NCBI GenBank assembly: GCA_947561715.1
Contig: OX387200.1
Location: forward strand, 21,454,501-21,518,500
DNA: 64,000 nucleotides
Direction: 5' to 3'
Origin: Ascidia mentula
Taxonomy: Eukaryota; Chordata; Ascidiacea; Phlebobranchia; Ascidiidae
Below, piece by piece: positions 12,420-23,629 of this stretch; the first letter of the stretch is position 1, and every line of letters begins with the position of its first letter. The notes under the pieces are model-generated. The model was not told where the DNA came from. It saw nothing but the letters and a program-made list of their open reading frames with translations, and did no database searches. The translations under genes were made by a program, and so were the position numbers.

Positions 12420-12660
12420 GCAGATGAGGGCCTTGGATTCATGGAAACCCAAAAGTGGCCCAACCCCAACTCCCTTAGGGGTCTACCAAATGGTAATCTG
12501 GATAAATTATTGGGTGGCCGAATACGTAACAGACATACAGGGTCGTGTATATACCAGGAGACACGAAATTTAGGTGCGATAAGAATCAAGATAGAGGAAT
12601 CACTGGTTCGCTTTTGGAATCCCTAGATGAGACCACCACGAGGGGTCAGCAGTGAGCAGT
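12420..12660. repeat. Intronic repeat shared by copies A and B
   Basis: About 240 bp in the intron after module 1, containing TCGTGTATATACCAGGAG-like sequence, are matched in reverse at 37390-37640 in copy B but not in the short equivalent intron of copy C. It looks like a transposon-derived insert that predates the inverted duplication. No terminal repeats were identified. Confidence 0.45.
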
Positions 12661-15079
12661 TATTACATCATATCAAGTACACATTTTTAGCAATCAGTAC
12701 CAGAAAGCAGGTGATAATTAAAGTAAGTCCTACATTATACCAAATCCGACACTGCCTACTTTACTAATTTGCAGAATTTAATTAAGCTGGTTTGAAGGTG
12801 ATCAGGACACGGTAATAATCATGGCTTTACTTACCACAAGGGACTTGTTCAATTGCTCAAACTCAGTCAATTTCTGTTCTATGTTTTTGACCAACAATTT
12901 CCGATACTTCGCAATGAAATCTTTGTCCCCCAATTTGCGTTGTTCATCGAACTGGTTCAAAGCCTGTGTCTTGCTATCAAGGTGGAGTGAATTTAACTCA
13001 CTCCTACTTCTGTATTTGTTGCCCAATTTCTTGAAAAAAGTTGCTAAATAAGTTGGATGTTGGTGCCGGTTTATTATGAAGTCTTACCGAATTCATTTCA
13101 TTCCAGTAAGTGACTTTGCAATCATGGATGACTTTTAAAATCGCAGCTTCGGCCGTGGCCTGCAGGGAAAAAATGGTTCATGAACAAACACATGATATTT
13201 ATTTTCCATGTATGGCAACTTTATAATTCGTGCACAGCTGAGCGTAATTTGTGGAATGTGCGGCAATATATCATGTGGTTATCGTGTTACATACTCGTAT
13301 GTGTTATGTCAAAATCAATTAAACTATCTTTGTTGGCTGCCGGTCTTACTTTCATAGTGTTGTTTTACAATCATTCCCACGAAGAAGAACAAAAAACACA
13401 AGTTGGATTGGAAATATTCTTATTTCGCACCAACGTTAAATGTGATGGCTGGAATTTGTTTCTCGTTACCTGCATAATTGTTTGCACTTCCGGCATTGTT
13501 CCGCTACTAAATACTTCAAAGTAGGAAAGTGTGTAGTTGATGAGATCGATTCCAGTCACGGGTTTTTTGTTGATTCGTTTCGCCACAATTTTATCCGGTG
13601 AAAAAAGTTCCCGCACCATGATGTCGACAGTTTGTAAGAAAATATCTCTCACGTCTGTTGGAAAGCAATAATGTTCAAGCAATTGAGATAAATGTGAATT
13701 TGGTCAAACCTACCAGATATTTTTATATCGTTTGCCTGCTCTTCGTCCCTTTCGGATACTTCATATCCGGGATGAGGCATCAAAGAACATGTAATTTTCT
13801 CAAAAGATTTTCGAAAGTCGTTTCGAACTGATGCTGTGTCACGGTTTTGCATCAGGGGCACTAAGACGTCTCTTAAATATTTGTTTCCCCCGTTAAATCC
13901 ATATGCGAACGATTTGTCTGACCAGTCGCGGATAAGAAACATCAGTCTCTATAACAATAAGAGGATGTGAATCCACCATTCAGTTTTGGATGAAGGCGAA
14001 CCATCGATCGCTGCAGGATGAAAACTGGGCTCGTTTAAATGTAAGTTGTGTTTCAACGCAATTCGTTTTTGATTCTTTTGTGTAAATTACTTTTTAAGGA
14101 ATTACCAAAGGCAAATGTTGTAACAAATTGGGATTGTAATTAAGGTTTACTAACTTGAAATGGCATTTCTTCATCCTTATCATTTTGCTTGGCCACCTTG
14201 GCGTAATCCGTAAAAAGCTGAAATCATCAACGGGAAAATGAATGAAAACGAGGAATTTGAAGAAAATATATGGGAAAAAATCGCCCCACCTGCAGATACT
14301 GCAAAGTGTCTTCCTGTATGTGATTTTGAACATTGTATATTTGTACAGAACTCAAAAGAGTGCTGAGACCAAATATCACAGAGCAATTCTTGACAGTGCT
14401 TTGGTGATCGAACGCACCCTCAGTATCCATCAGAAACAAAGCCACCTAAACATGCAAGGATTGGTGATCATTACCCGTAGTTTCAGGGGTTTTAAGTATG
14501 CTTAGAGTAATATCAAATCCTATAACACAAATTAAATCCCACAGTAGAAAAAAAATAAGTGGACATGAGGATTTTACTTTTCCCTTTGGTGTTTGAATAA
14601 AGTACGGTTCATCCCAAATCCAAATTCCTTCCGTGTGTCTCTCCGATCCTCCTCTCCAAATAAATCCTTTGTTCAGTTTGTCTTCTTTCGATTTCAACCA
14701 ATCCTCAGTCTAAAATGTTAGAATACCTGGTTTTTAGCTTTAACAGGTGAATAAAAATTAATCTCTAACCGCGTTCTCGTTCACAGAAGATAAATATCGT
14801 GAAAAGAAATTCATCATGAACGATTTTCCTTTACGAAAAGCCCCAGTTACGGAGTAGATAGCAACAGGGGTGTTAGCCACACTGGGTTGCCCGAATATCC
14901 TTTCAATTTCTTGATCGTTGATGCAATAACCCCCATTTGTATCGACATCAGGTAGCACGATTTGCACTGCTTGATATTCACGCTCTTCTCCTGTCGTCAT
15001 CAACACGTTTAAAAGAACACAGTTTACAAATAATTTCATCTTGAAAATTACCCAACGTTCCCATTTCCATCCCAGTCAT

Positions 15080-17056
15080 CTTCGGTGTGTTTGTGAGTGC
15101 AGTGTCTTTTTGTGCTAGGTAGCTCAAAGAAATTTTTTCATGAAACCTTTTGTAAAAATATTTATTATTTCAACATTTCCAAGCGCTGACAAAACCACGC
15201 ATAAATTCCTTTGACCAAATCTAATGTTAAATTTCAGAATTTACAAACATTCGAGTAAACCCTCCTTCACGCGAAAACGTCATCACAACATCAGCAAAAA
15301 CATACAACTTTGTCCACTTGCTATAGACCTAGTCCACAGTCGCAATAATAAAGCTATATGGAGTTTGTCAGAAAACATTTTGAATGGTGTTCGGGCTGAG
15401 GGTGCAGCGCAACCTGCAAATAATGGGTTCAGTTGTTACGGCTTCACGGTTCGGTGAGTAGACCGAAGCAGGGCTTGAGAATCTCAGACAAAACGTGCAA
15501 CGCGAAATGTGCGGAGAGCTCGATTTTTTGCTCAGAGCTTCGTCTTTCTCACAGGAAAGTAGGTTTAATTACAAGTGGGCTCGTTGTACCATCATGTTTT
15601 ACTCGTCCACATGCCGTAGTGTCCTGTAAGATACTCAAACACGATCGTAAATTTAAATATTAGAATTTTATTGCATAAATTTGCTACAGAACCTCGGTGT
15701 GGGTCAACTGTGGCTTGATCAAACAGCGCAAGAATGTCGACCAGTCATGCGGAACAACAAACTACGTAACCCGAATTTTTCAATGCAAGGGGAAACCCGA
15801 GTTGTCCTGTTGTTTTTTCCTAGCTTTGGTGTGCCAACAAGCTTGAAACCTGAAATACGTGGCCAGAAAAAAACTGGAAATCACCGAGTATTCGGGTCAA
15901 CTAAAAGGTGTCCTCTGAGTTGACACAAGCTAATAGATGGTCCCCATTCAAATTTTGCCAAGATTTTCGTTGACATTATGTTTCAATTCAACTTTCCAAA
16001 TTGATGACACAATTACATGAGTATTAATGCGACCGAATTAAACGTTAAGCGAAAAATCACTTAAAAAAGTGCGTCTTACATATGTTTGACTGGCGATGAA
16101 TAGTTAACAACAAATATGGCACGGATAACTGGTCAAGTTGCACACCTGACACTAAGCATTTAACTTTACGTACTATACAGTTCCTTGATTACATGGCGTA
16201 AATTGCAAAAACATTTGTAAAATAATAACAAAACCTTTTATATCTGAACTGAAATGATTGCTGGAACGCATTTACTGTCACGCAAAGTTTGTAAACGAAC
16301 AAATACTGACAACATTTCACACAAATATTCCTTACGTACTATTTCCGACATAATCAGCCAACACCAATACCTTGCGACCCAAATCAGTACCGACAGCAGA
16401 ATTCTTTGCGCGAAACACGTGTTGTTTATTTCCTTTCACCAAATCCTACATCTCATTTCACCCATAATCTCACAACATATAAAACACAATCCAAGTACAC
16501 TTCGATTTGAAGTAATGTAATGCATCATTAAATTATATTGGTAATAAATTGTACATGTTTTCGACTGCAATTCGTGGCAAAGCATTTGCCAACACCAATA
16601 AATCCTATTACATAACGCCCGATTGTGTTTACCAGGTTTACAAAATTCCGACATTTCTAATAATGTTCACTCACCGCTACCACCGCAAACTTTCAAACAA
16701 TGGATTTTGTTTTAACTTGTCTTGAGAGTCGGCGACGCGTTCATTTTACTGCAAGTCGGGCAGAACCGGGCAGGACGTTTTTATCTTCAAGGGGTCGATT
16801 TCGGACTGAGTAAATTAAGAGCTTCACAGCAAGTCGAGCAGAAAGGAATTCGGGTGTTTTCCAGATTTGATAGGTGGGTGGAATTTCCCAAATTGCGCCA
16901 CCACGTAAATTTTTTTCGCTTGCGCTTCGTCGTATGGACAGGAATATGTGGGTCTGATAAACGTGGTTTGGTAATTTGTCCGCTTACTACCTCGTGTTTT
17001 CCTCGTTCACATAATCACCAAGCGATCAATTGAGTATGCCGAGTAACCGAGTATTC
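15080..17056. other. 5' flank of copy A, inner part of arm A
   Basis: This is non-coding sequence matching 32037-34350 in reverse. Compared with B it lacks about 390 bp (B 33790-34170) and the B start region. A 72-codon open frame at 16654-16436 has a counterpart at 32440-32658. It is not kept in the third related segment at 31.0 kb, so I do not count it as a gene. Confidence 0.6.
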
Positions 17057-17955
17057 ATTTAAATCTGAAGTACGTAAACATTTGCTTTTAGGTGTCCCTT
17101 TTTTGAGAAGAATTAGCCAAACAGCCCCCCTGAAACTGCTGACTCAGTAGCATTTTCCTGTTGCGAGATTAATTAGAAATCGCCGAACTTTCGACTTGTC
17201 ACAATTAAATACATGCATAATTCCTCTCCCCGCAAGCTTTATACATCCAAAGTTTTGCATCGGGGGATTTTGATCCATCCAATGAGATGTGAGAATCCGT
17301 AGTTATGGATCCGTAGTTGCACTAAAGCCCAGGGAACTTCGCATCCAACGACAAGCTAAACAATAAGGTAACTAAAATAGTAAATTCAAAATGTTGACTA
17401 AAACCTATTCCCACACGAATGAATAAACACACGCCTTTATCTACGCAGATAAATTCGTCTGCCTTGTTTTTATTTTGCTACTGTTATTTCATTAACTTCT
17501 GCTGCCTGTTAACTGGAACCTACATATGTATGCAGCCTGTCATAGCAAAGACCTTCAACTTTGCTGACATACAACTGAAAGAATGCCGGGAACCAGGTGA
17601 TGATTCCTAATCAACTAAATGTTTATGAGTAAATAAAATGTCTTGGAGTGTGAAGATAGTTTTGATTTGTGATATGTTTACTTGAAGAAAGAAGCTAAAG
17701 ACTATAACGCCCCACTCGGTCCATTGATCAACTGTAGCCACTATTATACGTCGCCACAGCAAGACATTTTTGCTGTGTCTGCCGTACTCATGCGAGCAGA
17801 TGAAAAGCTCGGTTCAGTGACTACGTGAAGTGGTAATTTAAAATTGCTTGGAACGGGATCGAATTTCCTCAGCAAACTCCCGCATGTCCTACCGTACCCA
17901 ACAACTCTCCAGGATACAGAAATTGTATCAGAGATTAGGCAAGTCCAACATTTTC
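17057..17955 (+). pseudogene. Decayed fragment of the LU-type secreted gene (1)
   Basis: 17057-17100 matches the last intron-exon border of the gene at 26831-26875. 17500-17605 matches the exon 25047-25285, including the splice donor after GGGAACCAG. 17725-17940 matches the exon 25408-25686. Deletions and stops break the frame. The order (gene end, then middle exons) suggests remnants of tandem gene copies cut by the arm A border. Confidence 0.65.
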
Positions 17956-18113
17956 GGCAAATCTAACATTACCTAACGTGTTTTATTAAACTTATGGTTT
18001 GCTAACCTAGTGGTACAGACTTTAAATGAAAATAGGAAAACGAGGCACTGAAAATTTTTTTTGGGGGCTTTGTCGCAATAATTTGTAGTTTAATGGGTTT
18101 CATTTCAAGTGGT

Positions 18114-18790
18114 AACATAGCAACAAAAACTTTGTAACTGTGTTTTAGATCGCTGCATGCTGTAATGCAATACCTACCATCAGTTCAGTGCGCAGTGGTT
18201 TTCAGTCAAGCGCGAATAAGCACAGTATTTTAGCTGTTTTTTCCCCGATAGCGGGATTTTCCTTTTTTTAAAACATAATTCTTGCTTGGCTTTTTCTTAG
18301 ACACTGATAATGCTTTTAATAAAGCGAAATTTGTCTAATTCAACAAGACTGACAGATTTCAGCCTGAAACAAAAGTTTCTGAGATAGTGAAACCTATTCC
18401 CCACACAAATGCATAAACACACGCCTTTGTCTACACAAATAAATTCGCCGGCCTTACTTTATTTTGCTACAGTTATTTCATCAACTTCTGCTGTCTGTTA
18501 ACTGGACCCTACATATATACGCAGCATGTGATATCGAAAGCCTTCACAATAATTAGGAACAATTTTGCTAACATACAACTGCCAGAATGCGGGAAATCAG
18601 GTGATGTTTTCTCATCAACTAAATGTTTATAAGTAAAACAAAATTTTGGAATTAAATTGAAAGTGTTGACATAGCAACAAAAACTTTGTAACTGTGTTTT
18701 AGATCGCTGCACGCTGTAATGCAATACCTACCATCAGTTCAGTGCGTGGGTGTTTTCAGTCAAGCGCGAAAAATCACAGTATTTTAGCTG
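18114..18790 (+). repeat. Direct duplication of about 123 bp, period about 554 bp
   Basis: 18114-18236 and 18668-18790 are near-identical (both contain ACCATCAGTTCAGTGCG), and an exon fragment of the LU-type gene lies between them. This suggests local tandem duplication of a piece of about 550 bp. Confidence 0.75.
18385..18650 (+). pseudogene. Decayed fragment of the LU-type secreted gene (2)
   Basis: This is a second copy of the stretch matching the exon 25047-25285, with recognisable AACATACAACTGCCAGAATG and the following donor. The frame is not intact and no neighbouring exons are present. It is about 885 bp from fragment 1, and the two share their 5' flanking sequence (ACACACGCCTTT). Confidence 0.65.
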
Positions 18791-19090
18791 AATAGACATG
18801 GTTGAAGCTGGATGCTTGAGCAGCCATGCAATACCTGGTGACAAATACGCTCTGCAAAAAATGTGAAAACCTAACGCTTTTAGACTTGGGTTAGTTGCAA
18901 AAGTCAAAAGTGTAAAGAGTAGAGTACTCACGCTCAACAACATGTTTATTCATCAAAAGTAACGCAGACATGCGGCAATGACAAATAACATAGCGGGCGG
19001 TAAGGATTGGGCTTAGAATAGATGGACAGTAAACAGAAGACCAGTAAACAGAAGGCCAGTATTACGCTGAATCCAACAATAATCGTTAAA

Positions 19091-19145
19091 CACATGTTGC
19101 CAGTGCTATGTTTGTTTGTATAAAACATAGCACTGGCAACATGTG
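19091..19145. repeat. Perfect 23-bp hairpin
   Basis: 19091-19113 and 19123-19145 are exact reverse complements (CACATGTTGCCAGTGCTATG and three further bases) with a 9-base loop. No terminator or RNA gene is evident. Confidence 0.9.
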
Positions 19146-19503
19146 GAGTGTGTAGCAATCTTGCTAAAGCTGAAAACATTGGCCTGTAACTGTGATGGTT
19201 TTTTTAAATGGTAAAGTAAGTAAAGCGTAGGTTTTTCTACGAGGTTAAATTATACCAAGAGAAAAATACTTTTATAGACAATTTAACCCATGCTAAGAGT
19301 GACTAACGTGGAGTTGTATTTTAAGCACATTAGTGATTTATGCGGAAGCTATGAATGACTTGGGGATTGGGGGTAGGGCAGGCGTATTCTAACTGACATT
19401 TATCTTATTACTGTCTGCAGTGCGTTGCAGCTCTGTGTGTATATCGGATAATAAGTATCAGTGTTTACAAATAGCATTTGTGTGTAAGCCAAACGTGTGG
19501 ATT

Positions 19504-22386
19504 ATGAAGTGGTATATGATGAAATCAAGCACCTACTGTATCGCTGCCCTTATTCTGGGACAATTGAAATTTTCTTCGTGTAAGATGCATTTAATTTCTC
19601 CTTGATCTGCTTCTGTGCATTTGGCCATGTGACAAACTATTTTGAGTGCTAAAAATGCTGCTTAACGTTGCTTGAATAAAACAAAATTAAATTGTGCGTT
19701 GCTGAATACTGCTCTACTGGCATATTTAGCAATAAAACATGCCCGGCAGCGTCAGTACCAATGTATTTAAATTGTACGTATTTAGTGAATCAAAGTGTTT
19801 GTTTTGTTGAAATATGTATCCTATTTTCACGTGAGTATAAAATAATTGCAATTTAATACTGAACGATGATTTTAAAATTACCAAAAGCGTGTAATTAATA
19901 TAATAGTGGAGAAAGCCTTCGATTTTATAGTAAGATTCTTAGTTTGGATTGAACCGTTGTCTATATTGGCCACAGAAGTAGGCAACGCTTGATTAATGGC
20001 GAACAGACCACAAAAAAATTTTGATGACTTTTTATTAAACATACGCACATGACTGAATCATTGAACGCAGGCAATTGGACCAAATTTAGTATACAAAATT
20101 ACAATATCAAATAGCCTGATGTCAACGCATTTATTTTCAAGTTTTCTTGAAAATAAATGCGTTGACATCAGGCTATTTGATATTGTAATTTTGCAAACGT
20201 GAAGTTTCCACCTGTGTCACGCACAAGTGGCGTTGGAAAAAAGGTAGATTTCGGAATATATACATTTAATGTTGTCAAACTTAGTATAATCACACCTTGT
20301 TATGATACAGCACAGACATGTGGTGGGGATTTGGTGGCAAACAGTAGCACCCAAGAAGCCTACTCTATCGGCTATCCCAATTACTATGAAAACAACTCGA
20401 ACTGCACGTGGAACCTGACCCCTCAAAACTCATGCAGGAGCTTGTATATTGAAATTGTGACCCTCAATTTGGAAACATGTTGCGATAGATTGCAGGTATA
20501 AGCAATGGTGAAAACATTTGCATGTGTTTTTGATTCAGTTTACCGACTAACTGCTTAAAAACTGTCACGGAATTATTTCCTAATTCAACAACGGCCCGGA
20601 CCCTGCAGTAACGGCTCACCACGAAAGCCACTGGTATCACTAAATGGGCGTCTCTTTTGATAAACAGCTAAAACGACGATAAAACGTTCATATACTCAGT
20701 AAAAGCCAATACAAGTCCGATCTCTTTTCGTTTGGCGACACTCACAACCCGTACAGCACGACGCCTAGTTCCAGCCTAACTCGGTCATACAGAAAGCACC
20801 TCTTTGCACAGGCCAATCAACCAATCAACGGTTCACACATAAATCAGTGGGGCGTCACGGGACGGGGCAAACATAGAAAAACAACATAAAAGTAATAAAG
20901 AGTGATTTAAATAAACAACACAGGTGAACAAAGAAAGCATAAAGACAAGATTTGGTGCCGTGTGTCGTTTTTGCCACAATACCAACTGGTTGCCCATATA
21001 AATGCAATCATTCCCAATTAGAGTATGCCATCTTTTTTGACGCTGTCACAGGCACTCCACTGCTGTAGCTATCAGCATCCACATTCTGTTTGCAATTAAC
21101 TTCAATGTAAATCGCACTTTATATGTATACAGTAATCAAACCGAAACATAGTGTTTCGTGCGAAATATTTGTACTCCAAATTTAAGTCTTGAATGGTCAA
21201 AAAATTCAAGTATTTCATGCAGGTGTTTGATGGCAACAATCTACTTGGAAATTACACAGGAAGCACAAGCAACATAAACATCGTAGTTCACAGCTCTTCA
21301 GCAAGACTTGTTTTTTACAGCGATGGATCTGTTGGAAACCGCGAAGGATTTCTATTCCAATACATGGAAGGTGTGTCAATACGTGTGAACCATAGCTGTA
21401 TACTGTCATCTGTAATTAAAATGACCAACCAACCTCATTTCCCCGCGATTTAAAGCTGTTTAAAGGAAGCATCAAAACTACACGTATTTACTGCAAAATA
21501 CTAAACCGCGTGATAAACATCAAAAGCGCACTTAAAAATATTTGTTTGCTTCATTAAAGTCTATGAACCCTAGTATCCCATCACCTTGGGTATTTATCAG
21601 CAGTACTGAATAGTAAGAAAATAACTTACTTCTGTTTGATTATATTACACGCTCAAACACTTACTTTAACAGTTGAAACTTGCGGATATACCCAGACAAC
21701 AAACAACACAGAGCTAACGTTGGATCTTTCCGGTGCCAAGGGTGTCCAGCAGTGTGGGTGGAATTTCTTCCCCAATGGATCAAAAATAGACTTGAAAGCC
21801 GCAGTCACGTTGCAGAATGACAGCAATAGTATTTTTGAGGTTACATAGTTGACCAAAATCCAGTTACCTACTATGCATAGTATCATAAGTGATTTGTGTT
21901 AGTTCACAATTTTTCCGGTTTATTTCTTGATTTAATTTATTTATCTATAGTTTTTTTTAGCTAAAACCAAGTAAAGTAAAGTAAAGGTGTAGACGCGTTG
22001 AATGAGGTTGTCGTCAAATGATTTTTTATGTTTTCGATAATAAAAGTATATAAGGTACCCTATCGAATACCCTATCGAAAAAAGCGGTTGTTTTAAAAGC
22101 ATGTTTGGTTATAGTTATAAACGGTTTTAAAAATAATACAGTGTGTTTGAAACCAGTACCTCTTACCCAAATATTCAAATCTAGGACGCCGTTTTTAAAA
22201 CTCATGTCTATATTTTTACACGGAACAAAGAAATTCTATCCATACAGATTTACGAAGGGAGCGAATTATCTGTGAATCTAACCGGAGGTCAATCTGTCAA
22301 CCAAACATTTTCATCTACATCGGCAGTGCGAATCTACTATTTCTCGTCGGGTACAAAGGATATCGTGAACTCGTCGGTTAACACAG
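19504..22386 (+). CDS. Secreted CUB-domain protein
   Basis: Exons read: 19504-19579 (signal peptide beginning MKWYMMKSSTYCIAALILG, phase 1 end), 20311-20495, 21223-21370, 21673-21839 and 22248-22386. Exons 2 and 3 together give one CUB domain: CGGDL start, YPNYYENNSNCTWNL, paired CC, VFDG and an FxSDGS-like FYSDGS. Exons 4 and 5 encode a second, degenerate CUB-like unit starting TCGY with IYEGSEL and RIYYFSSG. CUB domains are extracellular beta-sandwiches used for protein and carbohydrate binding. The last exon ends in phase 1, so the gene continues: either to an exon not found or into the LU-type exons at 23743 onward, which also start in phase 1. No stop is assigned. Confidence 0.65.
20094..20193. 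repeat. Perfect 48-bp hairpin in the first intron of the CUB gene
   Basis: 20094-20141 and 20146-20193 are exact reverse complements with a TTTT loop. The arm includes ATAGCCTGATGTCAACGC. A perfect 100-bp palindrome is rare. It could be a very young foldback insert, a template-switch event or an assembly artefact. Confidence 0.95.
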
Positions 22387-22556
22387 GTGATTAGATATTT
22401 GCATGCATTTCAGGGTACATACAACGGGAGCTAAATGAGGGCAAATATACGCCGAAAATCGAGTGACAGTTTACACAGTTTTTAGTCATAAGTTCAACCT
22501 ACTTTATTCAGCTGTGTGATCACAAAGCACAGTTTAAACAGTCTCCGCATACAAGC

Positions 22557-22614
22557 ATGTATGGATATATTCTGTATATTATTTTTGTGGCAGTGTCAGG
22601 AGTATCAGCAGGAT
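22557..22614 (+). CDS. Orphan signal-peptide exon
   Basis: ATG at 22557 opens a hydrophobic leader MYGYILYIIFVAVSGVSAG followed by a GTAAGT donor in phase 1. The exon is 58 nt, the same length and phase as the first exon at 23630. It is either an alternative first exon for the downstream LU-type gene or the remnant of a tandem copy. The next kilobase (22615-23629) holds no exon I can support. Confidence 0.45.
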
Positions 22615-23629
22615 GTAAGTAAACAAAATTAACTTGTATATACCGTAATCGAGTTATTGCTACACATTTAAATTTTTTTTTGAAAGGAATACTGCAAAAA
22701 CTGGTTAATTGTGATTACAGCAGACCATTAATTTAGATTCATTTGGTATGCATCGTCCGCAAAATACATATTACAAAAGTGAGAAATGTAATCTGACTAT
22801 TTGGAAGAAGTCGAGGGACAGTTAAAACCACACCTGATTGTATGAAGACGGTCATAGGGTGTAAGTGTTGCAAAAGAAAAATCGCTTTAATTTAAAGAGT
22901 CATTTTCAAATTCAGCTCTCAACATATTGACAATTTGTTGGTTGCAAACAACAACAAAGCAAAAAAATATATGCGCGGTTAAAATCTGTTGCTAAAACGC
23001 ACGATGCGATTTTATTCAATCGTTGTGAATCTCTATGAGTTTATCGGCACGTTTCCAGAATGTGATTGTAATTGGTTCGATTTAGGAATAATTGGTAAAA
23101 CCTCCAACGCAAATCTTTGTTGCGACAAATTTGGGACTGATTGGACCATAATATTCCTGACGAAATACAGAGGTTAACTCGTACAAAAACAATTTTTTAT
23201 TTTTATTTCACCGGTGCGATCCAAGCGGAACTGATCTGATGAGTTTGGTTGTGTGAAGTTTGCTGAATGTTAAAGTTGGATTAAATTTAATGACAATGAT
23301 AAGTTGTAGCACGCTTAAGGAGGATAAAAAGCTATTGAAAAATTATGGCATTTTTGCCGCGAATTCCAAGTTTTGTTCGACATAAATCCAAGGGGCTTTG
23401 AAGCATTTTATACGAATTCAATAGGTTCTGGGATATTTTGCAGACAATAACTCAGCAGAAAATCGAGTTAAAAAGCTAAATTATGTGGAATGACCAACAT
23501 GAAGTGGTTCACAAACTTGATGTTACTTTAGATCTGCTGTTAAATCTTTACTTGGAAGCTATGGTTTTTCGCTGATGTGGTATTGTCACATTTTTACGGA
23601 TTACGGAACTGCAGTTCCTAATTCAAAAT

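Larger units (their letters stand above)
5717..13159 (-). other. Twelve-module exon array of copy A
   Basis: Each module is a short exon plus a long exon, all phase 0. The pairs are: 13159-13088/13029-12835; 12267-12196/12096-11902; 11828-11757/11466-11272; 11188-11114/11043-10873; 10788-10717/10490-10296; 10232-10161/10063-9869; 9562-9491/9323-9147; 8826-8755/8669-8475; 8368-8297/7854-7660; 7592-7521/7422-7237; 7133-7062/6907-6715 (frameshifted); 6601-6530/6136-5717 (tail). The final exon encodes a tail with an Asp/Ser/Gly-rich stretch (SGSDDDSDDDGGG) that copies B and C lack. Confidence 0.85.
5717..15079 (-). pseudogene. Copy A of the multi-module atlastin-like GTPase, probably broken
   Basis: The gene reads leftward. 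The first usable ATG is at 15079 in an exon ending 15052; the original start region seen in copy B is deleted and the frame above runs into a stop (M-K-K-F-L-stop). GTPase exons are 14990-14770, 14709-14578, 14445-14290, 14217-14155, 13948-13714 and 13654-13470. They carry the P-loop [18 protein letters not shown] (switch region), LLMDTEG-like FLMDTEG and LIRDW. Twelve helical modules and a C-terminal tail follow. One extra base in the exon 6907-6715 (193 nt instead of 192) shifts the frame near 6843-6846 and gives a stop at about 6829-6827, before the last module and tail. Most other exons match copy B almost perfectly. It could still make a shortened GTPase with about ten and a half modules. 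Confidence 0.8.
6510..17056. repeat. Arm A of a large inverted repeat
   Basis: This stretch matches 32037-44350 in reverse complement, introns and upstream flank included. Identity is near complete in many exons; for example the exon at 13948-13714 encodes the same residues as 36101-36335. The outer end fades in the intron before the last exon. The inner end is sharp at the sequence AATTGAGTATGCCGAGTAA (17030-17048). Arm A is shorter than arm B because B carries extra insertions in introns and more upstream DNA. Confidence 0.85.
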
